DNA from: Macrothele yani
Taxonomy: Eukaryota; Arthropoda; Arachnida; Araneae; Macrothelidae
NCBI GenBank assembly: GCA_039090855.1
Contig: CM077006.1
Span: forward strand, 47,501,336 to 47,565,335
Direction: 5' to 3'
DNA: 64,000 nt
Both the position numbers and the translations under genes were made by a program. Below are positions 33,429 through 44,133 of the stretch, piece after piece (within the stretch, counting starts at the first letter, position 1; each line of letters opens with the position of its first letter). The notes beneath the pieces were generated by a model. That model saw only the letters and a program-made list of their open reading frames with translations. It did not search any database and was not told the origin of the DNA.

Positions 33429-33540
33429 TATATTGTAATAATACTTGAAAAAAGGATGATTTATTTGTATTTCACAATCGTTCATGCGGGCCGCAAAACA
33501 GTTGGGGCAGGGCCGCGAGTTTGAGACCACTGTTATACAG

Positions 33541-34456
33541 TGACATTAATTTTATTCTAAGGGAAAAAACAAAGAATAAAACGTTACTACAAAAAAGTTT
33601 CACACTTTGCATTGCCATTTTTTAAAAATGAAAGATTACTAAACTGCGAATTTTTCATACACTTTTTGATAATGCATTGCATTTATTAATAAATTCTTCA
33701 CAATATCCAGGCGCCATTGTTGCTTTAATTTGTGTTTTCCTTTAATAATGTCGCATTGTTAATAATTTTATCAAAGCTAAATTCAAACTAAAATAACATT
33801 TGGCGTCACATTATCATATATTGTCTACATACAATTTGTGTAACACTTGCCTAAGAGTTTCATTCATTCTTATTTCTCTTAGCAGCTTTTAGTAATCATC
33901 ACATTTTTGATCTTTCATTTTTAGAGTGTAATACTGCATATATGCACCAGTTTCTTAGAATTTTCAAAGCTTAGTCGGTTTCTTGTTGCATTATGAATGC
34001 ACGACCAAATCCGAGTGATTTACGAAGTGACAAAATCCACATGATGAAAATTGTCTGCAGTCTTTGATGACAAGTAATAACTTTGGATATCATACGCAAG
34101 GATCTGTGTCGGTGAGTAGCAAAAAGCAACGCGGAGAAACCAATGTGTATTTACGGCGTGTCGTTGGAAAGGATAGAAGAAATGAAACGCAATATGGAAA
34201 GCTTTTTGATTTCTCACAAGTAACCCACGCACGTGTCACTGTTAACATGGGAACTCGAGTAACATTAAAACACTTAGTTTTTGTTTTATCGTATTTAAAG
34301 CAAGTTTTGAATTTATTACATTTTTTTCAATTATGACATAAATTACGCGTTTTTTACGCGTAACTTTCCAACCCTGTCTGTACTTACCGAGTCCGAACGG
34401 AAACTTTTCCATCATGCATTATAAATCTGAAACTTTCAGCAGTCGGAAATGCTGTT
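33541..34456. other. AT-rich spacer
   Basis: No coding match. ATAAATTACGCGTTTTTTAC at 34340-34359 resembles sequence near 28368-28400 in inverted form (see findings). Confidence 0.4.
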
Positions 34457-35125
34457 GACTGAAACAGCTGGTGGATAAGAGGGATTAAAGCATATTGGAG
34501 ACATGGTCGCCTACTGTTGAAGCCCGTCTGCTGATTGGATTAAAGTAGATTGGAGATATAGTAGTCGACTGTTGAAGCCCGTCCGCAAATTGGAGACATG
34601 CTCGACGACTGTTGAAGCCCGTCCACAGATTGGATTAAACCAGATTAGATACATGGCCGTTGACTGTTGAAGCCCGTCCGCAGATTGGATTAAACCAGAT
34701 TAGATACATGGCCGTTGACTGTTGAAGCCCGTCTGCAGATTGGATTAAAGCAGAGTGGAGACATGGTCGTCGACTGTTGAAGCCTGTCCACAGATTGGAT
34801 TAAAGCAGATTGGAGACATATTCGTCGACTTTTGAAGCCCGTCTGCAGATTGGATTAAAGCAGATTGGAGACATAGTCGTCGACTGTTGAAACCCGTCTG
34901 TAGATTGGATTAAAGCAGATTGGAGACATAGTCGTCGACTCTTGAAGCCCGTCTGTAGATTGGATTAAAGCAGATTGGAGACATAGTCGTCGACTCTTGA
35001 AGCCCGTCTGCAGATTGGATTAAAGCAGATCGGAGACACGATCGTTGACTTTTGAACCCCGTCCGCAGATTGCATTAAACCAGATTGGAGGAATGGTTTT
35101 GGACTGTTGAACCCCGTCATCGGCA
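34457..35125. repeat. 55-bp minisatellite, about 12 units
   Basis: Units read GACTGTTGAAGCCCGTCTGC, AGATTGGATTAAAGCAGATT, GGAGACATAGTCGTC. One unit (about 34571-34607) is shortened by an internal deletion, and the edges are more diverged than the centre. There are no unique spacers between units, so it is not a CRISPR-type array. Confidence 0.92.
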
Positions 35126-36293
35126 TGGTCCAATAAAAATGACCCTCGGCACACAAATGTTGAATTCTGCAATGATTTGTTGGGTTGTCGCACATCTGTT
35201 TGCTTGCACGATTCTCATCAGTCTCCTCTGATCCCCTTCGATCTATTATCTGTTTCCATTAACAGGATCGCCGTCTGCCTCTGGCGCGAACTATCGTGCA
35301 GCACTCACATTCGCTCAAATCACTCGTTTTGCCACTTCCAACCCTCAGTCAAACGCTAATTGATGCTGGACGAGCAGGTCTGCCTGTTTAATACCGCACT
35401 CACGCGCCGTTTTACCTATTGGAGAGAGTCATTTATGGGTCCAGGGAAGGTTTTACCCAAGAAGCTAGTATCTCAGTGCTCCCATAACATTAAAGGTTTA
35501 TTAGGTGTGAAAAAATTGGCAGATCCGATATCATGTCTCCCAGCTTATTGGGTAAACCTAGGGGGCATTCCTCGGCACCACAATCAGTTGCTCACACTCA
35601 CCGCTCCACTTCTTTTAAAGATAGGACTGGAACATTGCTTTCATGTATTTGAGAAGAATTAATTTTTCCACAATGCTCGCTTCTCGTTCATTTCTACCTT
35701 TTTAGCGCATCTTTTGTAAAAATAAGTACGTGCTTTTGGTATCTCTTCGTCCACCTATATACACCATACCTCTGCAACTATTGGTCCAATTTAAAAAAAA
35801 ATACTTTTAGCATTGGGAAGCTTGAAATGTGGGAACGCTGATCTATGTTTTCCGATGTTTTCCCGATACATATTTTCACCGCTAGAGGGTGTAAAGCAGA
35901 AGCCATTGGATTCAAAATACATATTATTCCATATCTGCTTTTTCTTCTTCACCTGTTGACACCCACTGCAAGGTATGGGCCTCTCCCAGTCTTTTCCAAC
36001 TTCTTCGATTCTTAGTTTTAGTCTACCATTTAGCACCTCTAAATCTCTGAAGCTCATCTCTCCATCTTGCTCTCTGGCGCCGTTTTCATCTCTTTCCATC
36101 TCTTGGTTGCCATTATGTTATTAATCGTGTCCATCTTTCAGTCTTCCAACATGTCCAGCTCATCTCTACTTTGATTCTTTTATTAATTTTATAACATCTA
36201 TTATTCCTGTCTTTTCTCTTGCAAGTTCATTTTTAACTCTGTCTCTTCTTGTGATTCCTCACATTGTTCTCAACCGAAGATCTAAAGTAAAAT
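35126..36293. other. Spacer, no recognised gene
   Basis: Mixed sequence. A pyrimidine-rich part at 35940-36110 vaguely resembles a LINE 3' end but gives no clear protein match. Confidence 0.35.
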
Positions 36294-36354
36294 AAACAAA
36301 AGAGATGACACGACACCGAAGATCCGGTGTCATCTTTCTTGTTTATTTTACTTT
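36294..36354. repeat. 28-bp arm hairpin
   Basis: AAAGTAAAATAAACAAAAGA and the following GATGACAC pair almost perfectly with 36327-36354 across a 15-base spacer that itself contains GACACCGAAGATCC. Possibly a short snap-back duplication. Confidence 0.85.
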
Positions 36355-36819
36355 CACCTCATCTCTCTCACAACAGTGCGACCACTTGTTAAGTTGCGAG
36401 ATCATAAGATTGTTTGCGGGAAAATAACATAGTATTTTTTGTTTTCCCATTAATTAGTCGTATTCATGTGAGCAAGGCAGCTATTCTCAAATTCTTAATA
36501 GTGTTTAAGAATTTGTGCGAAATTTAATCAAAGCGCGAGACATTTCCTTAAATTCGCTGCTTGTTTCCCACAATTGGCATGTTTCTCTTAAACATACCCA
36601 AATGTGAGGGAACATGATTTGAATTATGTTTATTTTTATTATATGGTTGTGTTTTAATCTTTATCAAATCAGAGGTATATCTTAAAAAATGCTGAATGTG
36701 AATCTACAATACTTATTTTGTATTCAAGGTCCCATGTGCTTTAATTCGAATACGCAGTTCGTTCTTTTTTAAGAAATTATCAATAATCGACATGATGAAT
36801 AATGAGAAATTTCATTATA

Positions 36820-37498
36820 CAACGGCCGTTCCGTAAAATCTGAGAGTAAAATCACGCAAAATGAAGAAATATAGGTACAGAAAAATATATGTTATTCTTT
36901 CTCAAAGTATCTTCCCTCATAATAAATATCCAACGGTCTCATCATTGCCCACTGTTCAAAGCATATGGCGAAGGCATTTTGTGGAAGCTGCTTTAGCGAC
37001 CCCTGTGCAGCTGAATAACGTCAGCGTCTGTGTTGAATGTTGCGCCACGGAACTTCTTCATTGTTGGAAACAACCAGAAATCGCAAGGAGCGAGGTCAGG
37101 ACTGTGCTGTGGCATGATTTCAATACTGCATTTCATAAGAAAATGTTGAACACAAGCAGCCACATGTGGGCGGGCGTTGATATGGTATAGGGTCCACTTG
37201 CCTACTCATTCTGGTCGTTTAATCGACATGTGTCGTCGCAGACGCTTCAAGACTGAAATATTTTATCGCACAACGCATTTCACTTCTTAACTCCGAATCA
37301 CTCACCTACATAGCTGTATGGCAAAATGCAGACGTACCTTAAACAACTGCGCAATAACAAAACCAGAATCGTCTGCCACGGCTAATAACTGTTGCCATAG
37401 ATACTTCCTTAATTCAGTTAGTCGTCTGCGTAGTTAATTTTCCCCTTCGCACTGTTGCCAACTAAAAAAAATGCTCTCAGTTTTTATAAAACGGCCTT
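36820..37498 (-). mobile_element. Internally deleted mariner
   Basis: Imperfect inverted ends (ACGGCCGTTCCGTAAAATCT and AGTTTTTATAAAACGGCCTT) bound about 680 bp. Minus-strand coding at 36900-37190 reads HINARPHVAACVQHFLMKCS, PQHSPDLAPCDFWLFPTMKK and FRGATFNTDADV, the second half of a mariner DDE domain. The second catalytic Asp (HDNARPH) is Ile here. The first half of the gene is missing. Stops follow near 36970. Confidence 0.78.
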
Positions 37499-37501
37499 TA
37501 T

Positions 37502-38361
37502 AACAAAAAAAAAAAATTCTAATTAAGAGAAATGATAGAAAGCTTTTATCGCTTGGTTGATTTCTTGTAGTCAACAAGAATAAATTCCGGAATATTTAAT
37601 ATCTTCGTATAGTCAATTAGATAAAAGTGTCTTTGAACCCGAAAAGTAGAGAAAAGTATTATTTGAATTAAAATTATTTCATGCGTCTTTGACAATGTAA
37701 GAAAGGTTGACACAAAGAAATACCCATGCTCTATTTAGGGCAGTGTTTCCAAGATCCGTCGTTTGACAGGTCAGGGCTGAATTACTAGCAACCTTAAAAA
37801 ATAAATAGTATTACAGCATGTCTCAAAATCACATTTTCCTAGTTTATAATATTGTTACAGAGATTTAATTCAGAATTTTAGGAGAAATACTAAATCTCTC
37901 ACATCGTTTCTTTTGGCTTATTTTTGCCTTTCCTTTGTTCTACAAGCCTGGGAAACTTTTATCTCCGTCACCCCAGTTACGAAGTATGTTTCTCAACGGC
38001 GCCGTGGAGAAACTCTTTCTAAAAGTCATCGACAATGATATGACAATAGAAAAGCCATTTCCAATTTTCGTCTTTGTGCCTGAAGCTTCGTCCAGTGCAA
38101 TTAGCACCGTTGCCATCTTCCGTGCAAAGAAACCGAAAGGAACGCGGGAGTCGTTTAATATCAACTTGGAGGCTTTGTGAAGCCGACGCCGCAGATCCCG
38201 AGGCGATTTCGGTAGCGAAAGGGTTGGAGAGGTGGTCACTTCCTGCGAGGTGAATTCTCCGGCGAACAAAGGGGTAGCTGGACAGTCAACGCTAGTGGTT
38301 AGAAGCGAGCGGTGGCAAAAAAAAAACGCGAGGAGCGCCATAGGTGTTCGCCCACGACGTT
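37502..38361. other. Spacer with an unassigned open stretch
   Basis: At 37940-38340 the sequence is more GC-rich and open on both strands (plus frame with AVEKLFLKVIDNDMTIEKPF). A pyrimidine tract and AG precede it near 37947. I do not recognise the peptide, and the two-strand openness argues against coding. Confidence 0.3.
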
Positions 38362-38365
38362 TTAA

Positions 38366-38614
38366 TCATTTAACGACCATAACGCCCAAAACGCCAGAAT
38401 GTACAAACGGCCATAGATGCCCGTAACGCCTGTCTAGAGTTAGTCAGATTTCTTATCCTAACTGATTCTTCAAATTTTCTCGACCAGTAGGGGATCAGCA
38501 GAAGTCACCCTCAGTCACTATTGTTATTATTAAACAAAGACGTGAAACAAAAGACAGTTTCGGGCGTTATGTTATTTAGTGATGAAAGATTTTTGGGTCA
38601 TGGTCGTTAAAGTG
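38366..38614. mobile_element. piggyBac-like MITE, copy 2
   Basis: Ends TCATTTAACGACCATAACGC and ATGGTCGTTAAAGTG, with TTAA at 38362-38365 and 38615-38618. Aligns along its length with 6369-6609 (AACGCCC, GTGAAACAA, TTTCGGGCGTTATG). Confidence 0.8.
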
Positions 38615-38618
38615 TTAA

Positions 38619-39028
38619 GCTAGCTATGCAGGGAATGTGAGTTTTTCCCGCGTGCTCAGTTGAAACACGAGAGAATCGTCGGGAACAGAGATGTTAGGGA
38701 ATAGAAATTTATTGTTTGGAGAAAAGAATAGGAAGTCAAATGAAAAGCCTGTGAACAATATACTCGGAAATCAAAGAGAGAAATAAATAGTTTTAAAAGG
38801 TATACTGAAGCATTCCGTGAATATTTAAGCTTGCTACTTATTGTTATCATCATCAACCACGTACCACTATGATCATTATTTTATAACGTTAACCTTAAGA
38901 ACCAACAAGTTAACAAAGCAGAAAAAAACAAGTTAACAATATTTAATATAAATTCACGCACATTGTTTGAAAAAATAGTGATAAAACAAACAAATTCCAT
39001 ATCGTTTTTGTTTTCCGGGGTGGGAGAA
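38619..39028. other. AT-rich spacer
   Basis: No recognised feature. Confidence 0.4.
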
Positions 39029-39222
39029 AAGTTTAACGACCAACGTCGAAAACTCGATTGATTATAAGCAGTCTCCCGTAGCTAATTGGAAGCCAAAGGT
39101 TCCAAGGAAGGGAGAAAGCCAGTGAGTGCCGTAAGACAAACACAACATCCCTGCTTCATCGGGATTCAAACTCGAACCCATCTCGGACGAATGCTCGGTG
39201 CTTAGGCCACTGGGCCACTAAA
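39029..39222 (-). mobile_element. SINE-A copy, diverged
   Basis: Minus-strand SINE-A with head GTGGCCCAGTGGCCTAAGC, a B-box-like GAGTTTGAATCC and the TAAGCAGTC body. More substitutions than other copies; no clear target duplication. Confidence 0.8.
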
Positions 39223-39355
39223 ATTGCCCTTTTGCATTTGGGATCACTATTAGAAAGCATTTTGCATTTCTTCGGCTATTTTAAGATCTCAACGAATGTA
39301 TTACAGTACAAACAAGAGCGATCCGCCCACTCTTATGAAATTAATTCAAGCTATA

Positions 39356-40869
39356 CAGTCATTTTCAAAAGTATATGACCACCTGTTGGTATTAGGAGAT
39401 TTCTGCCGATTGCGACAGCTACTGTCTGTATTACTCAACTTCTTGTCGGTGTTGCATCATCCTACAGCGGCAGCTGCTGATAGATTTAAGGGAAAGGTGT
39501 GAGAGCGTCAGTGTGCTTCTGGTTTTCATGCTAAGAAGTTTTATGCGTATTTTCTATACAGCGAAAAACGGGCAAAAAAGAGTCATTAAATGTTACTCAG
39601 AGGGCACAGACACTGACTTTATATCATGAACTTGACATAAGCAGAAAGGTGAGCCGGGTGGAGCAGTGGTCTAAGCGATGGCTATTGACCGTTCGGCCGA
39701 GATGGGTCCGGGTTCGAATCCCGCTGAGGCATGGGTGTTGTTTTTGTCTTACGACCCTGGCTCTCTCCATTCCCTGGAACCAGTGGCCCTAAATTAGGGA
39801 CGGGTGACTGCTTATAGCCCATTGAGTTGCTAACGGTGGTCATTAAACCTCAAAAAAAAAAAAAAAAAAAAAAAAAGTTGAACGTGAGCAAAACTGTTAT
39901 TCATAATGCGACCATGAAATATCGAGATACAGGTGAATTTAGCGACCGAAAAACAGAACGGACGTCCAAGAAAAACAACCCCATGTGATGACAATATCTG
40001 ATATTGGTATCAGCACTATTTCCCGACGTTTTAGCAAAGGTTTTGGATTAAAGTCTTATAAACCTGAACACAAACCTGCACTAATTTCTATCACGGAAAA
40101 GAAGAAGACTCCAGTTTGCGAAGCGTCATCAATCGTGGACTGCTGAAAATTGGAGCCAAGTTCTTTTTTCAGATGAATCAACTGTGTGTCGATTTGAATC
40201 ACGTGAACTGTATATTCGACGACCAAAAGGTAAAAGTTTTGATGAAAATACACCGTTAGCACAGTGAGACATCTGCCTAATCAGATGATATGGGGCTGCT
40301 ATGTCAGCATCCGGTACTGTTTCATTATCCTTTTTGCCGACACGACTTGTCCTTTTTATGTGGAAATGCTACGTGAGAAGGTGTTCACTCATATGCAAGT
40401 GCGCAGATGCACGATCTTCATGCATGATGGTGCTCCATGCCACAGATCAAAGACAGTAAGGGACTACATACAGAGGAAAAACATAACTGTGCTTGACTGG
40501 CCCGGTAATAGTGCCGACCTTATCCCGATCGAAAATTTGTGGACCATTTTAAAAAACAAGGTAGCAGAAAAACAGCCATCAAATTCCCAAGCTTTGATTG
40601 ACGCGATAAAGTACGTGTGGTGCAAAGACATTTCAAGTGACTACTGCAAATCCCTCATTGAGAGTACGCCACATCGTATCCTGTCCGTTATGAAGAAACA
40701 AAGGTGGCCGCACACCGTACTGATTTCGGTCTTTTTGTGTTCTAAAGAATGTAAGTATTCATCTGTGGTGTCATTTTATCAAATATCTCTGACTAGTAAC
40801 TAGTTGTTTCGTTGAAAATCTTAATTTTCAATAAATTGACAGGTGGTCTTAAATTTTTGCAAATGACTG
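39356..40869 (+). mobile_element. Tc1-like element split by SINE-A
   Basis: Inverted ends CAGTCATTTTCAAAAGTATA and the inverse around TTTTTGCAAATGACTG, TA at 39354-39355 and 40870-40871. Without the SINE the length is about 1.29 kb. Coding parts: VSKTVIHNATMKYRDTGEFS after the SINE, ISTISRRFSKGFGLKSYKP, VLFSDESTVCRFESRELYIR (first Asp), FMHDGAPCHRSKTVRDYI (second Asp) and DLIPIENLWTILKNKVAEKQ (Glu). Several frameshifts lie before 40264 and the C-terminus is altered after KQRW. Confidence 0.88.
39649..39877 (+). mobile_element. SINE-A copy in Tc1
   Basis: Starts GTGAGCCGGGTGGAGCAGTG and ends in a run of about 26 A. It interrupts the N-terminal part of the Tc1 transposase. The target duplication is not certain. 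Confidence 0.9.
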
Positions 40870-40947
40870 TAAATTCCTGTTAAAAAGAAAAATAGCTCCC
40901 TCTTGTAATTAAGAGGTAAATGCTGGAAGTCTTTAAAGAAAAAACCC

Positions 40948-41152
40948 CGCCCCGGTGGCCAGGTGGTCAGCAGTGTGGGTTTGCGGCCACGGTGGCGCAG
41001 TGGTCTAAGCGTTGGCTTATGACAGTTCACCCACGTGGGTCTGGGTTCGAATCCCGGTGAGGCATGGGTGTTGTGTTTGCCTTACGGCTCTGACTCTGTC
41101 CCTTCCCAGGAACTAGTGCCCCTAAATTAGGGATGGTCGACTGCTTATAGTT
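40948..41152 (+). mobile_element. SINE-A 5' part, doubled head
   Basis: A short head copy (CCCGCCCCGGTGGCCAGGTG) is followed at 40983 by a second SINE-A reading GCGGCCACGGTGGCGCAGTG through to GACTGCTTATAG at 41152. The rest of the tail (TATAGCCCATTGGGTTTCTC) appears at 43858-43887, so the SINE was split by the hAT element 41154-43857. Confidence 0.75.
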
Positions 41153-41419
41153 AGGCTAGTAATTGTTTCCGCGACGCGAATTTCCGCGATTTGTTTGGGG
41201 AATTTTATGAGGTTTTCTGTAATTTCTCAAATATCAAATATATCCGCGGATTTCAGATTTTGTCCTATTTTTGCCGAATTTCTATTATAATTTTTACATT
41301 ATTTTTCATATTTAAATAATGTTGTTACTGTCTTCATTAGAATTTACGCAAAAAATATACCGTAAAGTAATCCTACTCCAAAGTCTAAACCGGAACTTAT
41401 CACTACTCCAAAGCTGTCG

Positions 41420-41643
41420 GCCGCCACGGTGGCGCAGTGGTCTAAGCGGTGGCCTCTGATCATTCGTCCGAAAGGGATCCGGGTTCGAACCCTGGTGAGG
41501 CATGGATGTTATGTTTGTCTTACGGCACTGGTTCTTTCCCTTCCCTGGAACCAGTGACCTTAAATTAGGGACGGGCGACTGCTTATAGCCCATTGAGTTG
41601 CTCACCGTGGTCGTTAAACCTCCAATCAAAAAAAAAAAAAAAA
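41420..41643 (+). mobile_element. SINE-A copy in hAT-like element
   Basis: A full SINE-A with A-tail. An imperfect direct repeat (TAATCCTACTCCAAAGTCTA) lies at 41369 and 41662, on either side but set back from the left edge. It is probably an older local duplication and not the target site. Confidence 0.92.
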
Positions 41644-42028
41644 GTTGGCTAAACCAGAAGTAATCCTACTCCGAAGTCTAAACTAGGACTTCAACTTTGA
41701 ATTATTACCAGTGGATATTGTTTGTTACGAAGAGAGTCTTATCGAACAAGCTTGATGAGTAATTCCAGGTCACATGCACTCTGCTGAAGAAAGCACGTGT
41801 GGTTTATCGTGATTTCCAATCACCGCTACTTTGAATGACCTTGGCGACTTGCCGCACTAGTCAGCAGTAAATCGTATATCGTCAGTTGTATTAATAGTTT
41901 TAGCTGGGAAAAGCAGTTCCCAGAAAAGAGTGTTTGAGTTTCGCAGACGTTTAGCTTAGAAAATGTTTGCGCTTTTGTGTGAGTATTTAGTTTATAAAAT
42001 TTCTAGACATTGGTTTTTAATTTTAAGA

Positions 42029-42800
42029 ATGAGCCACGTGAGTAAAATGAGTGCATCTGAAAGATGCAAGCAGTACAGCAACGGAACGTTTCATGTGAAC
42101 AAAAATCTGTCGTTCTGTTCGTGTTGCAACATACCAGTGGATTTTTCAAGAAAGGACAGTTGTGAAAAGCATTTAGAAAGCAAGCTGCATAAAAAAACAA
42201 TTGCGTCCGAACAGTGAACCGAAAATAATGCAGAAATGTGTTGATGAATTAATCGAGAAAAGAACTAAACAAGAACAGCATCGCTCATCTGAGCTTTCGA
42301 AATTAACTGGTGCCTTTTGTGCAGCTATAACATCCCACTTCCCAAACTGGATAACCCTACGTTAAGAAATTACTTGGAAAATTCGTTGAAAGATATTGGT
42401 GTTACTACAAATGCAAATTGGATGAGGAAATATAATTTGCCGAAAATGTATGATATTCACAATCAACAAGTGAAATATTTTTTTAAAATCAGTATCCGGT
42501 GTAAGCATCGAAGCAGATGAAACAATTAATTCAGAAGATAGGTACATTTTGAATATTCTTGTTGTTCCATCAGCTAAAACGGATGCTGAACGACGTAATA
42601 CTGAAACCTCTTTGAATGCGATCGTCCTCGAGTGCATCACTTTGGAATCCGTAAATTTAAAAGCGGTCAGCGAGGCAATACTCCGGTGCGTAATTAAGTA
42701 TGAAATACCTTTTGCGAATATAACCGCTTGTGTGACAGACAACGCATCTTGCATAACCAAAGAGGGGGGAAAGATCCTGAAAACCGATTTTTTTTTGAGG
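42029..42800 (+). pseudogene. hAT transposase N-terminal half (BED/U1-type zinc finger)
   Basis: MSASERCKQYSNGTFHVNKN leads into a C2H2 finger, LSFCSCCNIPVDFSRKDSCE then KHLESKLHKK. After a stop and frameshifts come TGAFCAAITS, YNIPLPKLDNPTLRNYLENS, LKDIGVTTNANWMRKYNLPK, GVSIEADETINSEDRYILNI and NITACVTDNASCITKEGGKI. The order of finger, IPLxKLDNPxxRxFLE, DET and DNAS matches CGGBP1-like hAT transposases. Coding ends where the satellite starts, and the DNAS segment is itself the first bases of the satellite unit. Confidence 0.82.
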
Positions 42801-43833
42801 AAATACGGTATTTCGTGAAATTTCTGGGTAAATCCCGAAATTTTGCGATTCACCCCGCGACCGCCCGGCGAATTTTGCTTTTTTCACCGCGACAGACAAC
42901 GCATGGTGCATATCCAAAACGTGGGGAAAGAGCCTGAAAGCCGAATGTTTTGAGGAAATACGGTATTTTCGTGAAATTTCTGGGTAAATCCCGAAATTTC
43001 GCGATTCACCCTGCGACCGCCCGGCGAATTTTGCTTTTTTTTCACCGCGACAGACAACGCATCGTGCATATCCAAAACGTGGGGAAAGAGCCTGAAAGCC
43101 GAATGTTTTGAGGAAATACGGTATTTTCGTGAAATTTCTGGGTAAATTCCGAAATTTTGCGATTCACCCCGCGACCGCCCGGCGAATTTTGCTTTTTTCA
43201 CCGCGACAGACAACGCATCGTGCATATCCAAAACGTGGGGAAAGAACCTGAAAGCCGAATGTTTTGAAGAAATACGGTATTTTCGTGAAATTTCTGGGTA
43301 AATCCCGAAATTTCGCGATTCACCCCGCGACCGCCCGGCGAATTTTGCTTTTTTCACCGCGACAGACAACGCATCGTGCATATCCAAAACGTGGGGAAAG
43401 AACCTGAAAGCCGAATGTTTTGAGGAAATACGGTATTTTCGTGAAATTTCTGGGTAAATCCCGAAATTTCGCGATTCACCCTGCGACCGCCCGGCGAATT
43501 TTGCTTTTTTTTCACCGCGACAGACAACGCATCGTGCATATCCAAAAACGTGGGGAAAGAACCTGAAAGCCGAATGTTTTGAGGAAATACGGTATTTTCG
43601 TGAAATTTCTGGGTAAATCCCGAAATTTCGCGATTCACCCTGCGACCGCCCGGCGAATTTTGCTTTTTTCACCGCGACAGACAACGCATCGTGCATATCC
43701 AAAGCGTGGGGAAAGAACCTGAAAGCCGAATGTTTTGAGGAAATACGGTATTTTCGTGAAATTTCTGGGTAAATCCCGAAATTTCGCGATTCACCCCGCG
43801 ACGACCCTGCGAATTTTGCCTTTTTTCACCGCG
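42735..43833. repeat. 157-bp satellite built from hAT coding sequence, 7 units
   Basis: Units start with ACAGACAACGCAT at 42735, 42892, 43050, 43206, 43362, 43520 and 43677 (periods 156-158). The first unit is transposase coding (TDNASCITKEGGKILK) joined to the element's terminal region (GGCGAATTTTGC, TTTCACCGCGA). Later units are more alike, which fits later amplification. A minus-strand frame across the units repeats one peptide and is not a gene. Confidence 0.95.
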
Positions 43834-43863
43834 ATAAAATTACTACCCTGACTATATAGCCCA

Positions 43864-43910
43864 TTGGGTTTCTCGTGGTGGTTATTAAATGTCCATCACG
43901 AGAAACCCAA
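43864..43910. repeat. 14-bp inverted duplication at a SINE tail
   Basis: TTGGGTTTCTCGTG (43864-43877) is the perfect inverse of CACGAGAAACCCAA (43897-43910). It joins the tail of one SINE-A to the body of the next. Confidence 0.9.
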
Positions 43911-44119
43911 CGGCGCAGTGGTCTAAGCGATGGCTTCTGATCATTCGTCAGAGATGAGTCCGGGTTCGAATCCTAGTGAGGCATGGACGTTGTATTTGTC
44001 TTATGGTGCTGGTTGTCTCCCTTTCCTTGGAACCCGTAGACCTAAAATTGGAACGGGCGACTGCTTATAGCTCATTGAGTTGCTCACGGTGGTTGTCAAA
44101 CTTCCAATTAAAAAAAAAA
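43907..44119 (+). mobile_element. SINE-A copy, head truncated
   Basis: Starts inside the head at CGGCGCAGTGGTCTAAGCGA, keeps GGTTCGAATCC and the body, and ends in an A-run at 44108-44121. Confidence 0.88.
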
Positions 44120-44133
44120 AAAGTGTAGATTTA

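Larger units (their letters stand above)
30034..33532 (-). mobile_element. hAT element with 8-bp target duplication and nested inserts
   Basis: Ends are CAGTGGTCTCAAACTC (left) and the inverse GAGTTTGAGACCACTG (right), a classic hAT terminus. Target duplications are TTATACAA (30026-30033) and TTATACAG (33533-33540), 7 of 8 identical. Inside are a 151-bp triplicate repeat, two TTAA MITEs, a SINE-A and a Tc1 element. What remains of its own sequence is a transposase C-terminus on the minus strand. Confidence 0.92.
41154..43857 (+). mobile_element. hAT-like element (CGGBP1-type) with internal satellite
   Basis: Imperfect inverted ends TAGGCTAGTAATTGTTTCCG and the inverse ending AATTACTACCCTG lie exactly at a break in a SINE-A. 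The element holds a SINE-A (41420-41643), a hAT transposase N-terminal half and a seven-unit satellite. The 8-base target duplication cannot be fixed, though TATAG occurs on both sides. Confidence 0.7.

Noticed and set aside
34457..35125. CRISPR-like array
   Set aside because: The 55-bp units are contiguous with no unique spacers, and the setting is a eukaryotic nuclear genome.
37935..38341. Open frames on both strands in a more GC-rich patch
   Set aside because: Neither strand gives a recognisable protein. A possible acceptor at 37947 is not matched by a convincing donor, so it is reported only as spacer.
41361..41690. Imperfect ~30-base direct repeat as the SINE-A target duplication
   Set aside because: The left copy lies more than 20 bases from the SINE start, and the length is unusual for a target duplication.
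42884..43702. 272-codon minus-strand frame with a repeated peptide
   Set aside because: It is an accidental frame through the 157-bp satellite. Unit lengths of 156-158 change frame between units and no start context or family match exists.
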